Positions 42,272-52,335 of a DNA stretch of 64,000 nt are shown in pieces. The notes beneath the pieces were generated by a model that saw nothing but the letters and a program-made list of their open reading frames with translations, searched no databases and had not been told where the DNA came from. The DNA is from Nocardioides euryhalodurans (lineage in GTDB: Bacteria; Actinomycetota; Actinomycetes; Propionibacteriales; Nocardioidaceae). Where the stretch lies: positions 3,908,501-3,972,500 of the forward strand of contig NZ_CP038267.1 in assembly GCF_004564375.1 (NCBI RefSeq), read 5' to 3'. Numbering within the stretch: position 1 is the first letter of the stretch; each line of letters opens with the position of its first letter. The translations under genes and the position numbers were made by a program.

Positions 42272-43474
42272 ATGTCTCGGACCACCAGGTTCGCAGGATC
42301 CCTCGCCCTCGTGGCGACGGCTGCCCTCGTCGCGTCCTGCTCGGCCGACAGCCCCGCCGGCGAGAGTGCCCCGGCGCAGGCTGCCGGGAGCTCACAGGAG
42401 GCGACCCCCGCACCCCCGCCCGTGAAGATCTCGACCAACGTCGCGCGCGCGGACGTGCCGGTCGACCGCGAGCTGCACGTCACCGCCCGCAACGGCGAGC
42501 TGCAGAAGGTCACCGTCACCAGCGGTGCCGGCAAGCTGTCCGGTGACATCGCCCGCGACGGTTCCCGGTGGACCGCGACCGGACGGCTGGAGCCGGGGGC
42601 GACCTACACCGTGAAGACCGTGGCCGAGGGAGCCGAGGGCGAGCGCGAGACGCAGACCGATCGTTTCTCCACCGCCGACCTGACCCTCGACGAGCAGACC
42701 TACGCCTCGGTGGCGCCGCTCGCCGGCGAGACCGTCGGCGTCGGCATGCCGGTGATCGTCACCTTCGACGTGCCGGTGACCGACCGCGCCGAGATCGAGC
42801 GCCACATGAGCGTCACCAGCACGCCGCAGCAGGCCGGCACCTGGCACTGGGTGACCGACCAGGAGGTCCACTGGCGGCCGAAGGCGTACTGGAAGTCCGG
42901 GACCGAGGTCTCGGTCGACGTCGACATCAACAGCGTCGACGCCGGCAACGGGATCTACGGCCAGGAGAGCCGGAAGGTCGACTTCACCGTCGGCGACGCC
43001 AACATCTACAAGGTCGACATGGACTCCCACCAGATGCGCGTCTTCAGCAACGGCGCGCTGCTGCGGACCCTCCCGATCACGACGGGCGAGGAGCCGAAGT
43101 TCACCACCCGGTCCGGGACCAAGGTGATCATCGAGAAGTTCCGTGAGAAGCGCATGAACTCCGAGACCGTCGGCATCGACAGCGACGGCCCCGACGGCTA
43201 CGACATCGACGACGTCGAGTACGCCATGCGGGTCACCTACTCCGGCGAGTTCATCCACGCCGCACCGTGGTCGGTGAGCTCGCAGGGCTCCGCCAACGTC
43301 AGCCACGGCTGCACCGGCATGAGCACCGCCGACGCCGCCTGGCTCTACAACATGACCAAGCGCGGCGACGTCGTCGAGTACGTCGGGACCGAGCGTCCGA
43401 TGACGCTCTACAACGGGTACGGCGACTGGAACGCCGACTTCGGCTCGTACTCCCAGGCCTCGGCCCTGTCCTGA
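42272..43474 (+). CDS. L,D-transpeptidase lipoprotein
   Basis: A 400-residue exported peptidoglycan cross-linking enzyme that would form 3-3 bonds. The signal peptide ends in a lipobox (ALVASC, C23). Two Ig-like domains follow (about 50-140 and 150-260), then a YkuD catalytic domain (about 265-390) with H345 and C347 in SHGCTGMSTADAAWLYN. The same architecture occurs in mycobacterial Ldt proteins. ATG 42272 follows GGAG. It is a separate unit between ctaF and a small lipoprotein gene. Confidence 0.92.
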   Translation: MSRTTRFAGSLALVATAALVASCSADSPAGESAPAQAAGSSQEATPAPPPVKISTNVARADVPVDRELHVTARNGELQKVTVTSGAGKLSGDIARDGSRWTATGRLEPGATYTVKTVAEGAEGERETQTDRFSTADLTLDEQTYASVAPLAGETVGVGMPVIVTFDVPVTDRAEIERHMSVTSTPQQAGTWHWVTDQEVHWRPKAYWKSGTEVSVDVDINSVDAGNGIYGQESRKVDFTVGDANIYKVDMDSHQMRVFSNGALLRTLPITTGEEPKFTTRSGTKVIIEKFREKRMNSETVGIDSDGPDGYDIDDVEYAMRVTYSGEFIHAAPWSVSSQGSANVSHGCTGMSTADAAWLYNMTKRGDVVEYVGTERPMTLYNGYGDWNADFGSYSQASALS

Positions 43475-43536
43475 CCTGCGCGCCCCGGTTGGGGCGAAAC
43501 CCGGCCGGCCGGCCACTGCTCCACTAGCGTGACGCC

Positions 43537-44094
43537 ATGCGCGCTGCCGCGGTCCCGCTGCCGGGTGCCCTGCTGGCCCTGGGCCTGCTGCTGGCCGGCT
43601 GCGGGGAGTCGGGCAGCGGCGCCGACGACGCTGCCGTGACGCTGCCCGAGGAACCGACGAGCTGTGTGGCCGCCGAGTCCGGGGAGCAGTCCGGCGAGAT
43701 GTTCGACTCGACGCTGATCACCACCGAGCCGGGCGAGCACCCCGACGGCCGGATCCCGCTGGTCTACTGCCTGGCCCACGCCCCGGCGGGCGCCCGCGCG
43801 ACCGCGACGTTCACCGTCGGTGGCAGCGTCACGACGGTCGACCCCGCGACTGCGTCGTGGGTGGTCGAGGGTCCTTCCCGCCACGTCGTCGAGCTGGAGG
43901 CGGTGGCGGAGGGCGACGGACGCGGTGAGGTGCGGGCCGTGGTCGAGCTGGTCTCGGCCGACGGTGAGCCCCTCGGCACCGCCGGCGGCGCCGTCTACGC
44001 CTGGCGCGACGGCGACCGGACGCTCGCCGAGAACTACCGCTACCCGCGCTGCGGCGACGACTTCTGCGGCGCCGAGGAGTCCCCCGGGGGTTGA
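43537..44094 (+). CDS. Small lipoprotein, hypothetical
   Basis: A 185-residue exported protein with a clear lipobox (LGLLLAGC, C22) and an otherwise acidic, beta-rich sequence holding several cysteines (PTSCVAA, VYCLAH, RCGDDFCG) that could form disulfides. I do not recognise a domain. ATG 43537 lies 6 bases after TAGCGT (43525-43530). Confidence 0.75.
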   Translation: MRAAAVPLPGALLALGLLLAGCGESGSGADDAAVTLPEEPTSCVAAESGEQSGEMFDSTLITTEPGEHPDGRIPLVYCLAHAPAGARATATFTVGGSVTTVDPATASWVVEGPSRHVVELEAVAEGDGRGEVRAVVELVSADGEPLGTAGGAVYAWRDGDRTLAENYRYPRCGDDFCGAEESPGG

Positions 44095-44223
44095 GGGAGC
44101 TCCCCGGACGGGCATGGTCACTTCGAGTCATTTCCCGCGCCGGACGTTCTCGCGAGTCGGGTGGGGGTGCTTGACTGCCGCAGCGACCGGGCGCTCGGCC
44201 CGGTGCACTGACGGGGGAACGTC

Positions 44224-47200
44224 ATGCGTCGTACTGCTGTGCACCTGCTTGCCCTGATCACCTGCGTCAGCGGGCTCGGGACCACCCTGCCGGCCTCGGC
44301 CGCCACCGGAGCGGACGGTCCACCAGAGGCGCCGCCGGCGTCGACCAGCGCGACTGCCGAGGCTCCGGGACGGGTCCACGTGACCGTCACGGAGGCACGC
44401 GACCCGGCCGAGGGAACGCTCGTCCGCGTCGACGCGACCGGGGGTGGACGCGCCGTCCTGGACCTGCGCGACAGCGGGGCGCTGACGGTGCTCCCGTCAG
44501 GGCCGCTCGCCGTCGCGCTCGAGGACGGGAAGGGCTCGGTCCGCGTGCCCTTCGACGTCACCGGCGGCCGGATCGGCAGCCTCGAGGTGACTGCCCGGGT
44601 CCTCGACGAGGGCCGCGAGCTCGGCACCGGCAGCAGCACGCTGTGGGTGAAGCAGGGGACGGCCGGCCTCGAGCAGAGCGTCGCCTCTCCGCTGGACGTC
44701 CAGGTCGACAGCGCCGCCGCCGACGCGCGCGCCGCCGGTGCCGGCGAAGACCAGGTCGAGGACACGGTCGCCGCGCTGATCCGTCGCGAGGCCACCGTCC
44801 GCACGAGCAGCCAGGTCACGGCGCTGGACGACGCACCCGAGTTCGTGAGCGTCAGCGGCACTGCCCGGTACGAGGACCGCAACGGGGTGCTGCACCCGAT
44901 CCGGGAGGCCGACATCGCGGTCTACGACGCCTACGCCAGCAACGACGTCCCGGTGGACGTCGGCACCACCGGCAGGGATGGCTCGTACTCGCTCTCCGTC
45001 CCGCCGAACCTCTACGAGGAGCACTCCGTCTACGTGGAGGTCCGCGCCCGGACCGACCACGCGGCCGTGGTGCTGCCCTACTTCCTGGGCATCGACAACG
45101 CCTTCGCGATCTACTCCGACCCGGTCGAGGACGTCCCGGACGGGGCGGACGTCGACATCGACCTCGTCGGGGAGGAGAGCGAGGAGCCCGGCCGGGCCTT
45201 CGCGGTGCTCGACGCCCTGGTCTCCGGGGCCGAGTACCTCGAGGAGGACCTGGGGGAGGACGCAGGGTTCATCGAGGTCGACTTCCCGACCTCCGACTCC
45301 AACAACAACTACGACGACGGCCAGCTGCACATCCAGCTCAGCAACTTCGACAACTGGGACCTGCTGCTCCACGAGTACGGCCACTACGTGGCCGACCGCT
45401 TCGACATCGAGGACAACCCCGGGGGCCCGCACTTCTTCAGCGACAACCTGTCCGAGACGGGTGGCCGCGACAAGGACGAGGGCACCCACATGGCCTGGGC
45501 GGAGGGCTGGCCGACGTACTTCGGCATCAGCCTGCAGCAGGAGCTCGACGTCGCGGCGATGAACCTCCCGAGCGCGGGCGACACCAGCTACGACGACATC
45601 GGTGACACGCCGGCCGACTACGACCTCGAGAGCAACGGGTCCTACGAGGGTGAGGACAACGAGGTCGCCGTCCAGCGCTTCCTGTGGGACATGTACGACG
45701 ACACCTCCGAGTACGGCGACGACGTCTCGTGGAGCGACTCCAGCATCTGGTACGACGTCTCCAGCTCGAACTCCGAGCGGCTCAGCCACGCCGTCCAGGC
45801 GATGCTCCCCGCCGACACCAGCCCGGGCTTCGCCGACGGCCCGAACTGCCTGCTGACCGAGCAGGGGATGGCCCCGGACCTCGACTTCTCGTCCGTCACC
45901 GTGACCGGTGTCGCCTCCGACGAGCCGCCGCAGGTCGAGTGGGAGCCGGGCGGCGGCGGGCCGGCCTACCGCAACGACCGCTTCGTCGTCCGCTTCTACG
46001 ACGCCGCCTGGGAGCCGCTGCTGGAGTCCGGCGACGTGAGCGGCACCAGCTGGACGCCCTCGCGGCAGGAGTGGGACCAGGTCGCGCGCGGGCACGGCGC
46101 CCAGGTGCGGGTCGCGGTCACCGGCTGGCAGGGCGACGACCCGCAGACCGGCCCCTACACGAGCTGCTCCTCCGAGCTCGAGATCGACGGTGCCGTCGAC
46201 CAGCGGGAGTCGTGCACGGAGGTGTCGCTGCCGCCGAACGACGACGGCTCCTCGCAGTCCGTGGCGCTGCCGTTCGCGCCGAACTTCTTCGGCACGACCT
46301 ACACGCACACGTACGTGAACAACAACGGCAACGTCACCTTCGACAGCCCGATGAGCACGTTCACACCGTTCCGGCTCGATGCGAGCACGCCACCGATCAT
46401 CGCGCCGTTCTTCGCCGACGTGGACACGCGGGGCGAGGGCAGCGCACCGGTGACGTACTCGGTGGGTGAGACCACGTTCGGTGGGCGGCAGGCGTTCTGC
46501 GTGAACTGGCTGAACGTGGGCTACTACAGCGGTCACTACGACAAGCTCAACAGCTTCCAGCTGCTGCTCGTCGACCGTTCCGACCTGGGCGTCGGCGACT
46601 TCGACATCGTCTTCAACTACGACGGCATCCAGTGGGAGACCGGTGACGCCAGCGGCGGCAGCGGCGGCCTCGGCGGGACCTCGGCGGGCGCCGGCTTCTC
46701 GGCCGGGACCAACGACGAGGCCGCCTTCTTCGAGCTCCCGGGCTCGCTGCAGAACGGCGCCTTCCTCGACGGCGGTCCGCGGAGCCTCGCCGCGGGCAGT
46801 CGCAACTCGACCGAGCCGGGACGCTACGTGTTCCCGGTGCGCAACGGGATCCCACCCTCGGGGGCAGCCCGGATCACCGGTGAGGTCACCGCGACGCCCG
46901 GCCTGCTCGAGGTACCGGTGTCGGACGCGTCGGTCCAGGTGTGCCCGGCCGAGGGTGGGCGCTGCGTCTACCTCGGTCGGACCGGCTCCGACGGGACGTA
47001 CGACGCCAACGGGCTGCCGCCCGGTGCCTACGACGTGTCGGTCTATCCGCCGGCCGACGTGGTGGCGCGGCCGCAGCACGTGCGCGACGTGACCCTGGCG
47101 GCCGGCGAGCGGCTGAGGCTCGACGTCGAGCTCGAGGAGCTCGGGGGACTGCCCGACGGCGCCAGCCTCGAGCCGTCCCAGCCCGGCTCGGACGGCGTGC

Positions 47201-48513
47201 TCGTGGCCTACTGGCAGGACGAGCTCGCCCTGACGACCGCCGCGTGCCCGGGGGGCTCCGGCTCCTACGAGGTCTTCCAGGACGGCGCCAGCCTGCTGGT
47301 GGGCGACCTGACCGAGGTCTCGGCCGGGCGCTACCGCGGCACGATCCCGCCGTTCCACCCGGTGCACGGATACGTCACCGTCGTGGTGCACGTGGACTGT
47401 CCTGAGGGGACCGACGACATGACGTTCTCCTTCGACGTCTACATCGACCCGAGCGGGCTGGTGCGGACGCCGAGCGGCCGCCCGGTGGCCGGGGCGACCG
47501 TGACGCTGTTCCGGTCCGACGACCCGAACGGGCCCTTCACGGTGGTCCCGGACGGCAGCGCGATCATGTCGCCCGCCAACCGCACCAACCCCTCGCTGAC
47601 CGACGACCGCGGCCACTTCGGCTGGGACGTCATCACCGGCTACTACCGGGTGCGCGCGGAGAAGGAGGGCTGCACGGCGGTGGACGGTGCTGCGTACGTC
47701 GAGAGCCGGGTCATGGAGATCCCACCCCCGGTCACCGACCTCGACCTGCGGCTGCTCTGCAGCGAGCCGCCGGTGCTCACCGTGGCGGACGCGACCCTGG
47801 AGGGCAACACGACCGGAGGCTGGGCGGGACCGATCACCGGTGTCACGGCCACCGACCCGGACGGCGGGGAGGTGGAGCTCGTCAACGACGCGCCGGCGCT
47901 CCTCCCGCTGGGGGAGACGAGCGTGACCTGGACCGCGACCGACGAGGACGGCGAGCAGGCCACGGCCACGCAGGTCGTCACCGTGGCGGACACGACCGCC
48001 CCGATCATCACCTGCCCGCCGGACGTGCGGGGTGTGGTGGGGGAGGACGTGGCGCAGGTCCCGGCGCAGGCCGTGGACGTCGTCGACCCTGCCCCGGTGG
48101 TGTCGGCCACCTGGCCCGAGCGCTTCGGGCCGGGGACGAGCGTCGTGGTCCACCGGGCCGTGGACGGCAGCGGCAACGCGTCGCAGTGCCGGCAGTCGGT
48201 GACCCTGAGCTACGACTTCGACGGGTTCCTGCCGCCGTTCCCCCAGCGGCAGGACTCCGTACGCGCAGGCTCGGCGCTGCCGATGAAGTGGAAGCTCCGC
48301 GACGCGGCCGGCAACCTGGTGGTCGACCGTGCCACCTTCGTCGGGCTGGAGGTCGACGGTGCCGGTGCGGACGTACGCGCGCTGGAGCTCTCGCCCGAGG
48401 GGACCTACCAGGTGGTCGTGAAGACGCCGCGGTCGTGGGCGGGCACCACCCGCCGATTCGTGCTGGTGCTGGCCGACGGGTCGCGGCACGAGGTGGGGGC
48501 CCGCTTCCGGTAG
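44224..48513 (+). CDS. Large secreted multidomain gluzincin-like metalloprotease with NIDO, HYR and PxKF domains
   Basis: A 1429-residue exported protein with a signal peptide (residues 1-27, cleavage near PASAA). About 208-285 is a carboxypeptidase-regulatory-like beta sandwich. HEYGH (383-387) with a downstream glutamate in WAEGW (E427) fits a gluzincin zinc site. About 680-875 is a nidogen-like (NIDO) domain (APNFFGTTYTHTYVNNNGNVTF; APFFADVDTRG). Two further regulatory-type sandwiches follow (883-970, 1075-1155), then HYR-like repeats (1180-1330) and a PxKF-type C-terminal domain (DGFLPPFPQRQDSVRAGSALPMKWKL). It is probably an extracellular protease or adhesin. There is no LPXTG anchor. 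Confidence 0.8.
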   Translation: MRRTAVHLLALITCVSGLGTTLPASAATGADGPPEAPPASTSATAEAPGRVHVTVTEARDPAEGTLVRVDATGGGRAVLDLRDSGALTVLPSGPLAVALEDGKGSVRVPFDVTGGRIGSLEVTARVLDEGRELGTGSSTLWVKQGTAGLEQSVASPLDVQVDSAAADARAAGAGEDQVEDTVAALIRREATVRTSSQVTALDDAPEFVSVSGTARYEDRNGVLHPIREADIAVYDAYASNDVPVDVGTTGRDGSYSLSVPPNLYEEHSVYVEVRARTDHAAVVLPYFLGIDNAFAIYSDPVEDVPDGADVDIDLVGEESEEPGRAFAVLDALVSGAEYLEEDLGEDAGFIEVDFPTSDSNNNYDDGQLHIQLSNFDNWDLLLHEYGHYVADRFDIEDNPGGPHFFSDNLSETGGRDKDEGTHMAWAEGWPTYFGISLQQELDVAAMNLPSAGDTSYDDIGDTPADYDLESNGSYEGEDNEVAVQRFLWDMYDDTSEYGDDVSWSDSSIWYDVSSSNSERLSHAVQAMLPADTSPGFADGPNCLLTEQGMAPDLDFSSVTVTGVASDEPPQVEWEPGGGGPAYRNDRFVVRFYDAAWEPLLESGDVSGTSWTPSRQEWDQVARGHGAQVRVAVTGWQGDDPQTGPYTSCSSELEIDGAVDQRESCTEVSLPPNDDGSSQSVALPFAPNFFGTTYTHTYVNNNGNVTFDSPMSTFTPFRLDASTPPIIAPFFADVDTRGEGSAPVTYSVGETTFGGRQAFCVNWLNVGYYSGHYDKLNSFQLLLVDRSDLGVGDFDIVFNYDGIQWETGDASGGSGGLGGTSAGAGFSAGTNDEAAFFELPGSLQNGAFLDGGPRSLAAGSRNSTEPGRYVFPVRNGIPPSGAARITGEVTATPGLLEVPVSDASVQVCPAEGGRCVYLGRTGSDGTYDANGLPPGAYDVSVYPPADVVARPQHVRDVTLAAGERLRLDVELEELGGLPDGASLEPSQPGSDGVLVAYWQDELALTTAACPGGSGSYEVFQDGASLLVGDLTEVSAGRYRGTIPPFHPVHGYVTVVVHVDCPEGTDDMTFSFDVYIDPSGLVRTPSGRPVAGATVTLFRSDDPNGPFTVVPDGSAIMSPANRTNPSLTDDRGHFGWDVITGYYRVRAEKEGCTAVDGAAYVESRVMEIPPPVTDLDLRLLCSEPPVLTVADATLEGNTTGGWAGPITGVTATDPDGGEVELVNDAPALLPLGETSVTWTATDEDGEQATATQVVTVADTTAPIITCPPDVRGVVGEDVAQVPAQAVDVVDPAPVVSATWPERFGPGTSVVVHRAVDGSGNASQCRQSVTLSYDFDGFLPPFPQRQDSVRAGSALPMKWKLRDAAGNLVVDRATFVGLEVDGAGADVRALELSPEGTYQVVVKTPRSWAGTTRRFVLVLADGSRHEVGARFR

Positions 48514-48561
48514 TCCGGGCGGGGGACGGACCGTCCGCCGGACGGCCTGCCCGGGACGCAG

Positions 48562-48597
48562 GACGGCCCGTGTCACCTCTCGGTGACACGGGCCGTC
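48562..48597. terminator. Long hairpin terminator between the metalloprotease gene and qcrB
   Basis: A perfect 16-bp stem (48562-48577 with 48582-48597) with a TCTC loop lies between convergent genes. It is the strongest hairpin in the window and is followed by a TCGTCGTG stretch rather than a U tract. Confidence 0.85.
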
Positions 48598-48622
48598 TCG
48601 TCGTGCTGCGGTGACCGGTCGG

Positions 48623-50365
48623 TCAGTGGCGCAGGCTCTCCTCGTCGACCGTGTGGTGGCCGTCGAACTGGTGGCCGTCGGCCGGGTGGTCGAGTCCTGC
48701 CTGCAGCTCGTGCTCGTGCTCGGCGTGCGCGTGAGCGTCCTGCAGCTCCTCGGCGGTCGGCTTCTGCACGTTGTGCCCGTACCAGCCGCGGGAGAGCCGG
48801 GCCCGGATCCGCTGGATGCGGGTGCCGGGCGCCGCCACGCCGTTGTCGTCGCTCTCGGAGCCCGCCTCGTAGACGTGGTCCCGGTCGCGGGCCGTGAGCG
48901 TGTAGGCGGACGTCTCGTTGATCGGCAGGTGCCGCTCGGAGTAGCCGCCCTCGGCCGACCGCATGATGATGCCGGTCTCGTAGCCGTGGAGCAGTCGCTC
49001 GTTGTCGGCGCGCTGCAGCGAGATGCACCAGCGACGCGTGATGAAGAACGCGATCACCGGTCCGACGAACACTGCCGCTCGCATGAAGTAGGTGATCTGG
49101 TTGATGCTCAGGTCGAAGGTGATCGCCAGGATGTCGTTGCCGCCCGCAGCCCACATCAGGCCGTAGAAGGTCATCAGCGCGACGAACACCGCGGTCCGGG
49201 TCGGCGCGTTGCGCGGGCGGTCGAGCAGGTGGTGCTCACGCTTGTCGCCGGTGATCCACGACTCCAGGAACGGCAGCAGCAGCAGCACCGTGAACGCCAC
49301 GCCGGGCAGCACGATGATCGGCAGGAACACGTTCCAGGAGAGCGTGTAGGGGCCGATCGTCGACTCCCACCCCGGCATGATCCGCAGCGCGCCGTCGGGC
49401 CAGCCCATGTACCAGTCGGGCTGGGAACCGGCCGTCACCTTGGACGGGTCGTAGGGGCCGTACTTCCACACCGGGTTGATCGACAGCAGGCCACCCATGA
49501 GAGCGGTGATGCCGAAGACGATGAAGAAGAAGCCACCGGCCTTGGCCATGTAGACCGGCATCAGCGGGTAGCCGACGACGTTCTTCTCGGTGCGCCCGGG
49601 ACCGGGCCACTGCGTGTGCTTGTGGTAGACGAGCAGCAGCATGTGGGCAGCGATCAGCGCCAGGATGATGCCGGGCAGCAGCAGCACGTGGACGACGTAG
49701 AGGCGCGAGATGATCGCGTCACCCGGGAACTCGCCGCCGAACAGGAAGAACGACATGTACGTGCCGACCACGGGCATCGACTTCATGAAGCCGTCGGCGG
49801 CCCGGATGCCGGTGCCGGAGAGCAGGTCGTCGGGCAGGGAGTAGCCGGTGAAGCCCTCGAGCGTGCCGAGGAGCAGCAGCAGGCAGCCGATCACCCAGTT
49901 GAGCTCGCGCGGCTTGCGGAACGCGCCCGTGAAGAAGACGCGCATCATGTGCACCATCATCGCGGCGATGAAGAGCATCGCCGACCAGTGGTGCATCTGC
50001 CGCATCAGCAGGCCGCCGCGGACGTCGAAGGAGATGTCGAGCGTCGAGGCGTACGCCTCGGACATGTGGATGCCGCGCAGCTGGTCGTAGCTGCCCATGT
50101 AGGTGACCTCGACCATGGAGGGGCGGAACCACAGGGTGAGGAACGTGCCGGTGAGGAGCAGCACGACGAAGCTCCACAGCGCGATCTCGCCCAGCATGAA
50201 GGACCAGTGGTCGGGGAAGACCTTGCGCAGCTGCTTCTTGCCGAGGGCGGCCAGGCCGAGGCGGTCGTCGGCCCACGTGGCCGCCGCGCCGATCGGGTTC
50301 GGCTTCTTGGCCGTGGCCGCCGTGGTGGTGTTGCTGGTGGCGACCTTGCTCGTGTCGATGCTCAT
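48623..50365 (-). CDS. qcrB: Cytochrome bc1 complex cytochrome b subunit
   Basis: A 580-residue subunit with eight or more membrane helices. It binds the two b hemes (MRQMHHWSAMLFIAAMMVHMMRVFFTGAFRKPREL) and the menaquinol sites (Qo-loop PDW sequence in GSQPDWYMGWPDGALRI). The long C-terminal extension past helix VIII is typical of actinobacteria. The ATG overlaps the qcrA stop. It is the last gene of the ctaE-qcrC-qcrA-qcrB operon. Confidence 0.95.
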   Translation of the reverse strand: MSIDTSKVATSNTTTAATAKKPNPIGAAATWADDRLGLAALGKKQLRKVFPDHWSFMLGEIALWSFVVLLLTGTFLTLWFRPSMVEVTYMGSYDQLRGIHMSEAYASTLDISFDVRGGLLMRQMHHWSAMLFIAAMMVHMMRVFFTGAFRKPRELNWVIGCLLLLLGTLEGFTGYSLPDDLLSGTGIRAADGFMKSMPVVGTYMSFFLFGGEFPGDAIISRLYVVHVLLLPGIILALIAAHMLLLVYHKHTQWPGPGRTEKNVVGYPLMPVYMAKAGGFFFIVFGITALMGGLLSINPVWKYGPYDPSKVTAGSQPDWYMGWPDGALRIMPGWESTIGPYTLSWNVFLPIIVLPGVAFTVLLLLPFLESWITGDKREHHLLDRPRNAPTRTAVFVALMTFYGLMWAAGGNDILAITFDLSINQITYFMRAAVFVGPVIAFFITRRWCISLQRADNERLLHGYETGIIMRSAEGGYSERHLPINETSAYTLTARDRDHVYEAGSESDDNGVAAPGTRIQRIRARLSRGWYGHNVQKPTAEELQDAHAHAEHEHELQAGLDHPADGHQFDGHHTVDEESLRH

Positions 50366-51435
50366 CGTGAGTCACGCTCCCAGAAGCTCGGTCCGACCGG
50401 CTCGTCGAAGTCTCGCTGCGCCACGAGATATCCCTCGGAGTCTACTGCGAGGGGCAATTGGGGCAGTGGCCGTGCGGCCGGGCCGAAGACGACCTTCGCC
50501 GCGTCGGCGAGGTCGAAGGTGGACTGGTGGCAGGGGCACAGCACGTGGTGGGTGGTCCGCTCGTAGAGCGAGATCGGGCACCCGACGTGGGTGCAGATCT
50601 TGGAGTAGCAGAGGATCCCGTCGACGCCCCAGTCGTCACGGCCCGGTCCGGGCGTGATGTCGTCGGGCTCGATCCGGACCAGGATGACCGCGCCCTTGGC
50701 CTTCTCGACCTGGAGCTCGACGCCCTCGACCAGCGGCTCGCCCTCCTCGTCGGTCTCGAAGAGCGCGGCGGGCTCGGCGTTGACCAGGTCGCCGACCTCG
50801 AGGTCGGCGGGGCGGATGGGGGTCCCGGTCACGTCGCGGACGACGCGCATGTCGGGCTCCCAGATGGTGCTCTTGAGGGTGTCCCCGGGCAGCGGTCCGA
50901 GGTCGCGCAGCAGCACGACGGGGACCGGCAGCGCGAGCACGCCGATCGCGCCGAGCAGCGAGTTGCGCACCAGTGGCCGGCGGCCGATGCCGGACTCCTC
51001 GAGGCCGGTGTTGAAGGCCGCGACCGTCTCGGCACGGTCGGCGTCGCTGGAGGCGGCCGGGTGGCGCATCTCGACGATCTCGTGGTCGGACATCAGCTTG
51101 CGGGCCCACTGGATGATGCCGATGCCGATGAACAGCAGCGCGCCGGCGAGGGTGGTGCCGAGGGCGACGGTCGAGGCGCCGAGGCCGGCGATGGTGGTGG
51201 TGACCTCACCGATCTCGAAGACGAAGTAGGACACCACGAACAGCACCGTGCAGACGGCCGAGAGGCCGAACATGGTCGCCACCTGGCGCTCGGCGCGCTT
51301 CTCGGCAGCCGGGTCGACGTCGGTGGGCCGCCACTGGTGGGCCGGCAGGCCGGGGTCGGCGATCGGCTCCGTGGCGGGCGTGGTCTCGGACCGGTGCGCC
51401 GGGAGGTGCTCGTCGTGCACGTCGTGGGAACTCAC
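50362..51435 (-). CDS. qcrA: Cytochrome bc1 complex Rieske iron-sulfur subunit
   Basis: A 357-residue Rieske protein with three predicted membrane helices (about 60-80, 90-110 and 160-180), as in actinobacteria, where bc1 and aa3 form a supercomplex. The [2Fe-2S] ligands are in CTHVGC and CPCHQS. GTG 51435 overlaps the qcrC stop by 4 bases; the frame before it is a shadow of qcrC. Confidence 0.94.
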   Translation of the reverse strand: MSSHDVHDEHLPAHRSETTPATEPIADPGLPAHQWRPTDVDPAAEKRAERQVATMFGLSAVCTVLFVVSYFVFEIGEVTTTIAGLGASTVALGTTLAGALLFIGIGIIQWARKLMSDHEIVEMRHPAASSDADRAETVAAFNTGLEESGIGRRPLVRNSLLGAIGVLALPVPVVLLRDLGPLPGDTLKSTIWEPDMRVVRDVTGTPIRPADLEVGDLVNAEPAALFETDEEGEPLVEGVELQVEKAKGAVILVRIEPDDITPGPGRDDWGVDGILCYSKICTHVGCPISLYERTTHHVLCPCHQSTFDLADAAKVVFGPAARPLPQLPLAVDSEGYLVAQRDFDEPVGPSFWERDSR

Positions 51436-52301
51436 GCTTCCACCTTCTCCTTGTTCGAGCGGGCGCCGTGGGCGGCGATCCACACGGCGAAGCCGATCAG
51501 GATGCCGATGCCGGCGAGCCAGGCGTACATGCCCTCGGCCACGGGGCCGAGGCCACCCATGCCGAAGCCGCCGTAGTCGGGGTTCTCCTCGATCGAGTTG
51601 AGGTAGGCGATGACGTCGCGCTTGGCCTCGGGCGTCAGGTTGCCGTTGGAGAAGTTCGGCATGGACTGCGGGCCGGTCAGCATCGCCATGTAGACGTAGC
51701 GGTCCTCCACGTCGAGGATGTTGGGCGCGAAGCCGCCGCGGGGCATGGCGCCGCCCGAGCCGGTGAAGTTGTGGCACGCGGTGCAGTTGGTCAGGAAGAT
51801 CTGGCCGCCGCGGACGATCGCCTCCTGGCGCTCCTCGTCGGAGAGCCCCTCGAGGCTGTAGTCGGACTCGTCGGGGATGGCCGGACCGGGGCCGAGCGAG
51901 GCGACGTACGCCGCCATCGCGGCGGTCTCCTCGTCGGTGAAGACGACCTGCTTGCGGACGGCCTGCTGGCCGGGCTGGGTCATGGGCATCCGGCCGGTGC
52001 CGACCTGGAAGTCGACGGCGGCTGCGCCGACGCCGACCAGCGACGGGCCGAGCTGGTTGCCGTCGATGGTGCGGACACCCTCGCCGTTCTGACCGTGGCA
52101 GAAGGCGCAGCTGACGGTGAACAGCTCACGGCCCTTGGCGATGAGCTCCTCGTCGGACTGGGTCTCCTGCGCCTGGGCGGGGGAGAACATGGTGTAGAGC
52201 CCGCCGGTGAGCAGCAGCCCCAGCAGCAGCACCAGGAGGCCGGCGAGCGGACCGCGGCGGTGGCGGGAGATCCGGCCGGCGGAACGGTTCAGGAAGCGCA
52301 C
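51432..52301 (-). CDS. qcrC: Cytochrome bc1 complex diheme cytochrome c subunit
   Basis: A 289-residue diheme cytochrome c. The N-terminal membrane segment is about residues 19-38. The two heme sites are C65-x2-C68-H69 (SCAFCHGQNGEG) and C173-x2-C176-H177 (NCTACHNFTGSGG), and a C-terminal anchor helix lies near 258-280. Two hemes allow direct transfer to CtaC without soluble cytochrome c. It lies 34 bases downstream of ctaE. Confidence 0.95.
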   Translation of the reverse strand: MRFLNRSAGRISRHRRGPLAGLLVLLLGLLLTGGLYTMFSPAQAQETQSDEELIAKGRELFTVSCAFCHGQNGEGVRTIDGNQLGPSLVGVGAAAVDFQVGTGRMPMTQPGQQAVRKQVVFTDEETAAMAAYVASLGPGPAIPDESDYSLEGLSDEERQEAIVRGGQIFLTNCTACHNFTGSGGAMPRGGFAPNILDVEDRYVYMAMLTGPQSMPNFSNGNLTPEAKRDVIAYLNSIEENPDYGGFGMGGLGPVAEGMYAWLAGIGILIGFAVWIAAHGARSNKEKVEA

Positions 52302-52335
52302 ATCTAGTCCTTCGTCAGATCCGGGGCAGCGGTTG

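Noticed and set aside
44497..48576. A 1359-codon open frame antisense to the secreted metalloprotease gene
   Set aside because: It is a GC-skew shadow: Arg/Val/Asp-rich low-complexity translation, no domains, while the opposite strand encodes a signal peptide and recognisable domains.
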